Assembly (NCBI GenBank): GCA_902773245.1
Contig: CACYDY010000116.1
Span: forward strand, 1-5,761
Direction of reading: 5' to 3'
Length of the DNA stretch: 5,761 nt
Source of the DNA: an uncultured Ruminococcus sp.
Lineage (GTDB): Bacteria > Bacillota > Clostridia > Oscillospirales > Acutalibacteraceae
A model generated the notes under the pieces. The model had not been told where the DNA came from. It did not search any database and saw only the letters and a program-made list of their open reading frames with translations. Every line of letters starts with the position of its first letter. Within the stretch, counting starts at the first letter, position 1. The position numbers and the translations under genes are program-made. Of this stretch, positions 5,677 to 5,761 are shown one piece after another.

Positions 5677-5761
5677 GGTGCCGGTGGCCGGACTCGAACC
5701 GGCACGGTATCGCTACCGGTGGATTTTGAGTCCACTACGTCTGCCAATTCCATCACACCGG
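5676..5761 (-). tRNA. tRNA-Leu (anticodon CAA), lacking its first base at the window edge
   Basis: Read on the minus strand, the visible 86 bases fold as a class II tRNA. The acceptor 3' arm CACCGGC pairs with CCGGTG at the window edge, and the missing partner is G1, just outside. The anticodon stem GTGGA/TCCAC encloses the loop CTCAAAA, giving anticodon CAA for UUG codons. The long variable arm CGGTA-GCGA-TACCG is typical of leucine tRNAs. The T arm is GCCGG-TTCGAGT-CCGGC. Discriminator A and CCA are encoded in the DNA. Identity is secure. Confidence 0.95.

Overview
The window looks like chromosomal DNA of a low-to-moderate GC Gram-positive anaerobe, most likely a clostridium of the Ruminococcus/Oscillospiraceae kind. 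This is inferred from the AT-rich intergenic DNA, strong Shine-Dalgarno sites, LuxS plus MtnN, lipoboxes suited to a Gram-positive surface, and a cohesin-like secreted protein. Every gene I can support lies on the minus strand, so transcription runs from high to low coordinates. The two window edges cut a tRNA (right) and a secreted protein (left).

In transcription order: (a) 5761-5676 is a tRNA-Leu(CAA), missing only its first base at the window edge. A strong intrinsic terminator (5676-5628) starts on the last base of its CCA end. (b) A good sigma-A-type promoter (TTGACG, 17 bp, TATAGT; 5475-5447) leads into luxS (5411-4947) and mtnN (4954-4247), which overlap by 8 bases. The two enzymes carry out successive steps: MtnN hydrolyses S-adenosylhomocysteine to S-ribosylhomocysteine and adenine, and LuxS splits S-ribosylhomocysteine into homocysteine and the AI-2 precursor DPD. 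This is the activated methyl cycle linked to a possible quorum signal. (c) A 162-base AT-rich gap holds a near-consensus promoter (TTGATT, 17 bp, TATAAT; 4170-4142). I see no convincing terminator behind mtnN.

(d) The second cluster, 4084 to 1, looks like one operon. It encodes two tandem paralogous leucine-rich-repeat lipoproteins (404 and 462 residues), a cytoplasmic S66-family LD-carboxypeptidase/MccF-like serine peptidase (276 residues, GTG start), and a secreted protein with a cohesin-like domain whose C-terminus lies beyond the left edge. Gaps are 23, 83 and 16 bases. Both lipoproteins have the same plan: lipobox, polar spacer, a short shared motif, an uninterrupted run of 22-residue internalin-type repeats, then a long acidic tail ending in a Tyr/Asp/Asn/Gly-rich segment. 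The first also has a thrombospondin-type-3/EF-hand-like calcium loop in its tail.

The second cluster is the part most worth attention: three surface or exported proteins with protein-binding folds, co-oriented with a peptidase that acts on wall peptides or peptide conjugates. Its function cannot be read from sequence. The luxS-mtnN part and the tRNA are ordinary housekeeping. No mobile element, CRISPR array or riboswitch was seen.
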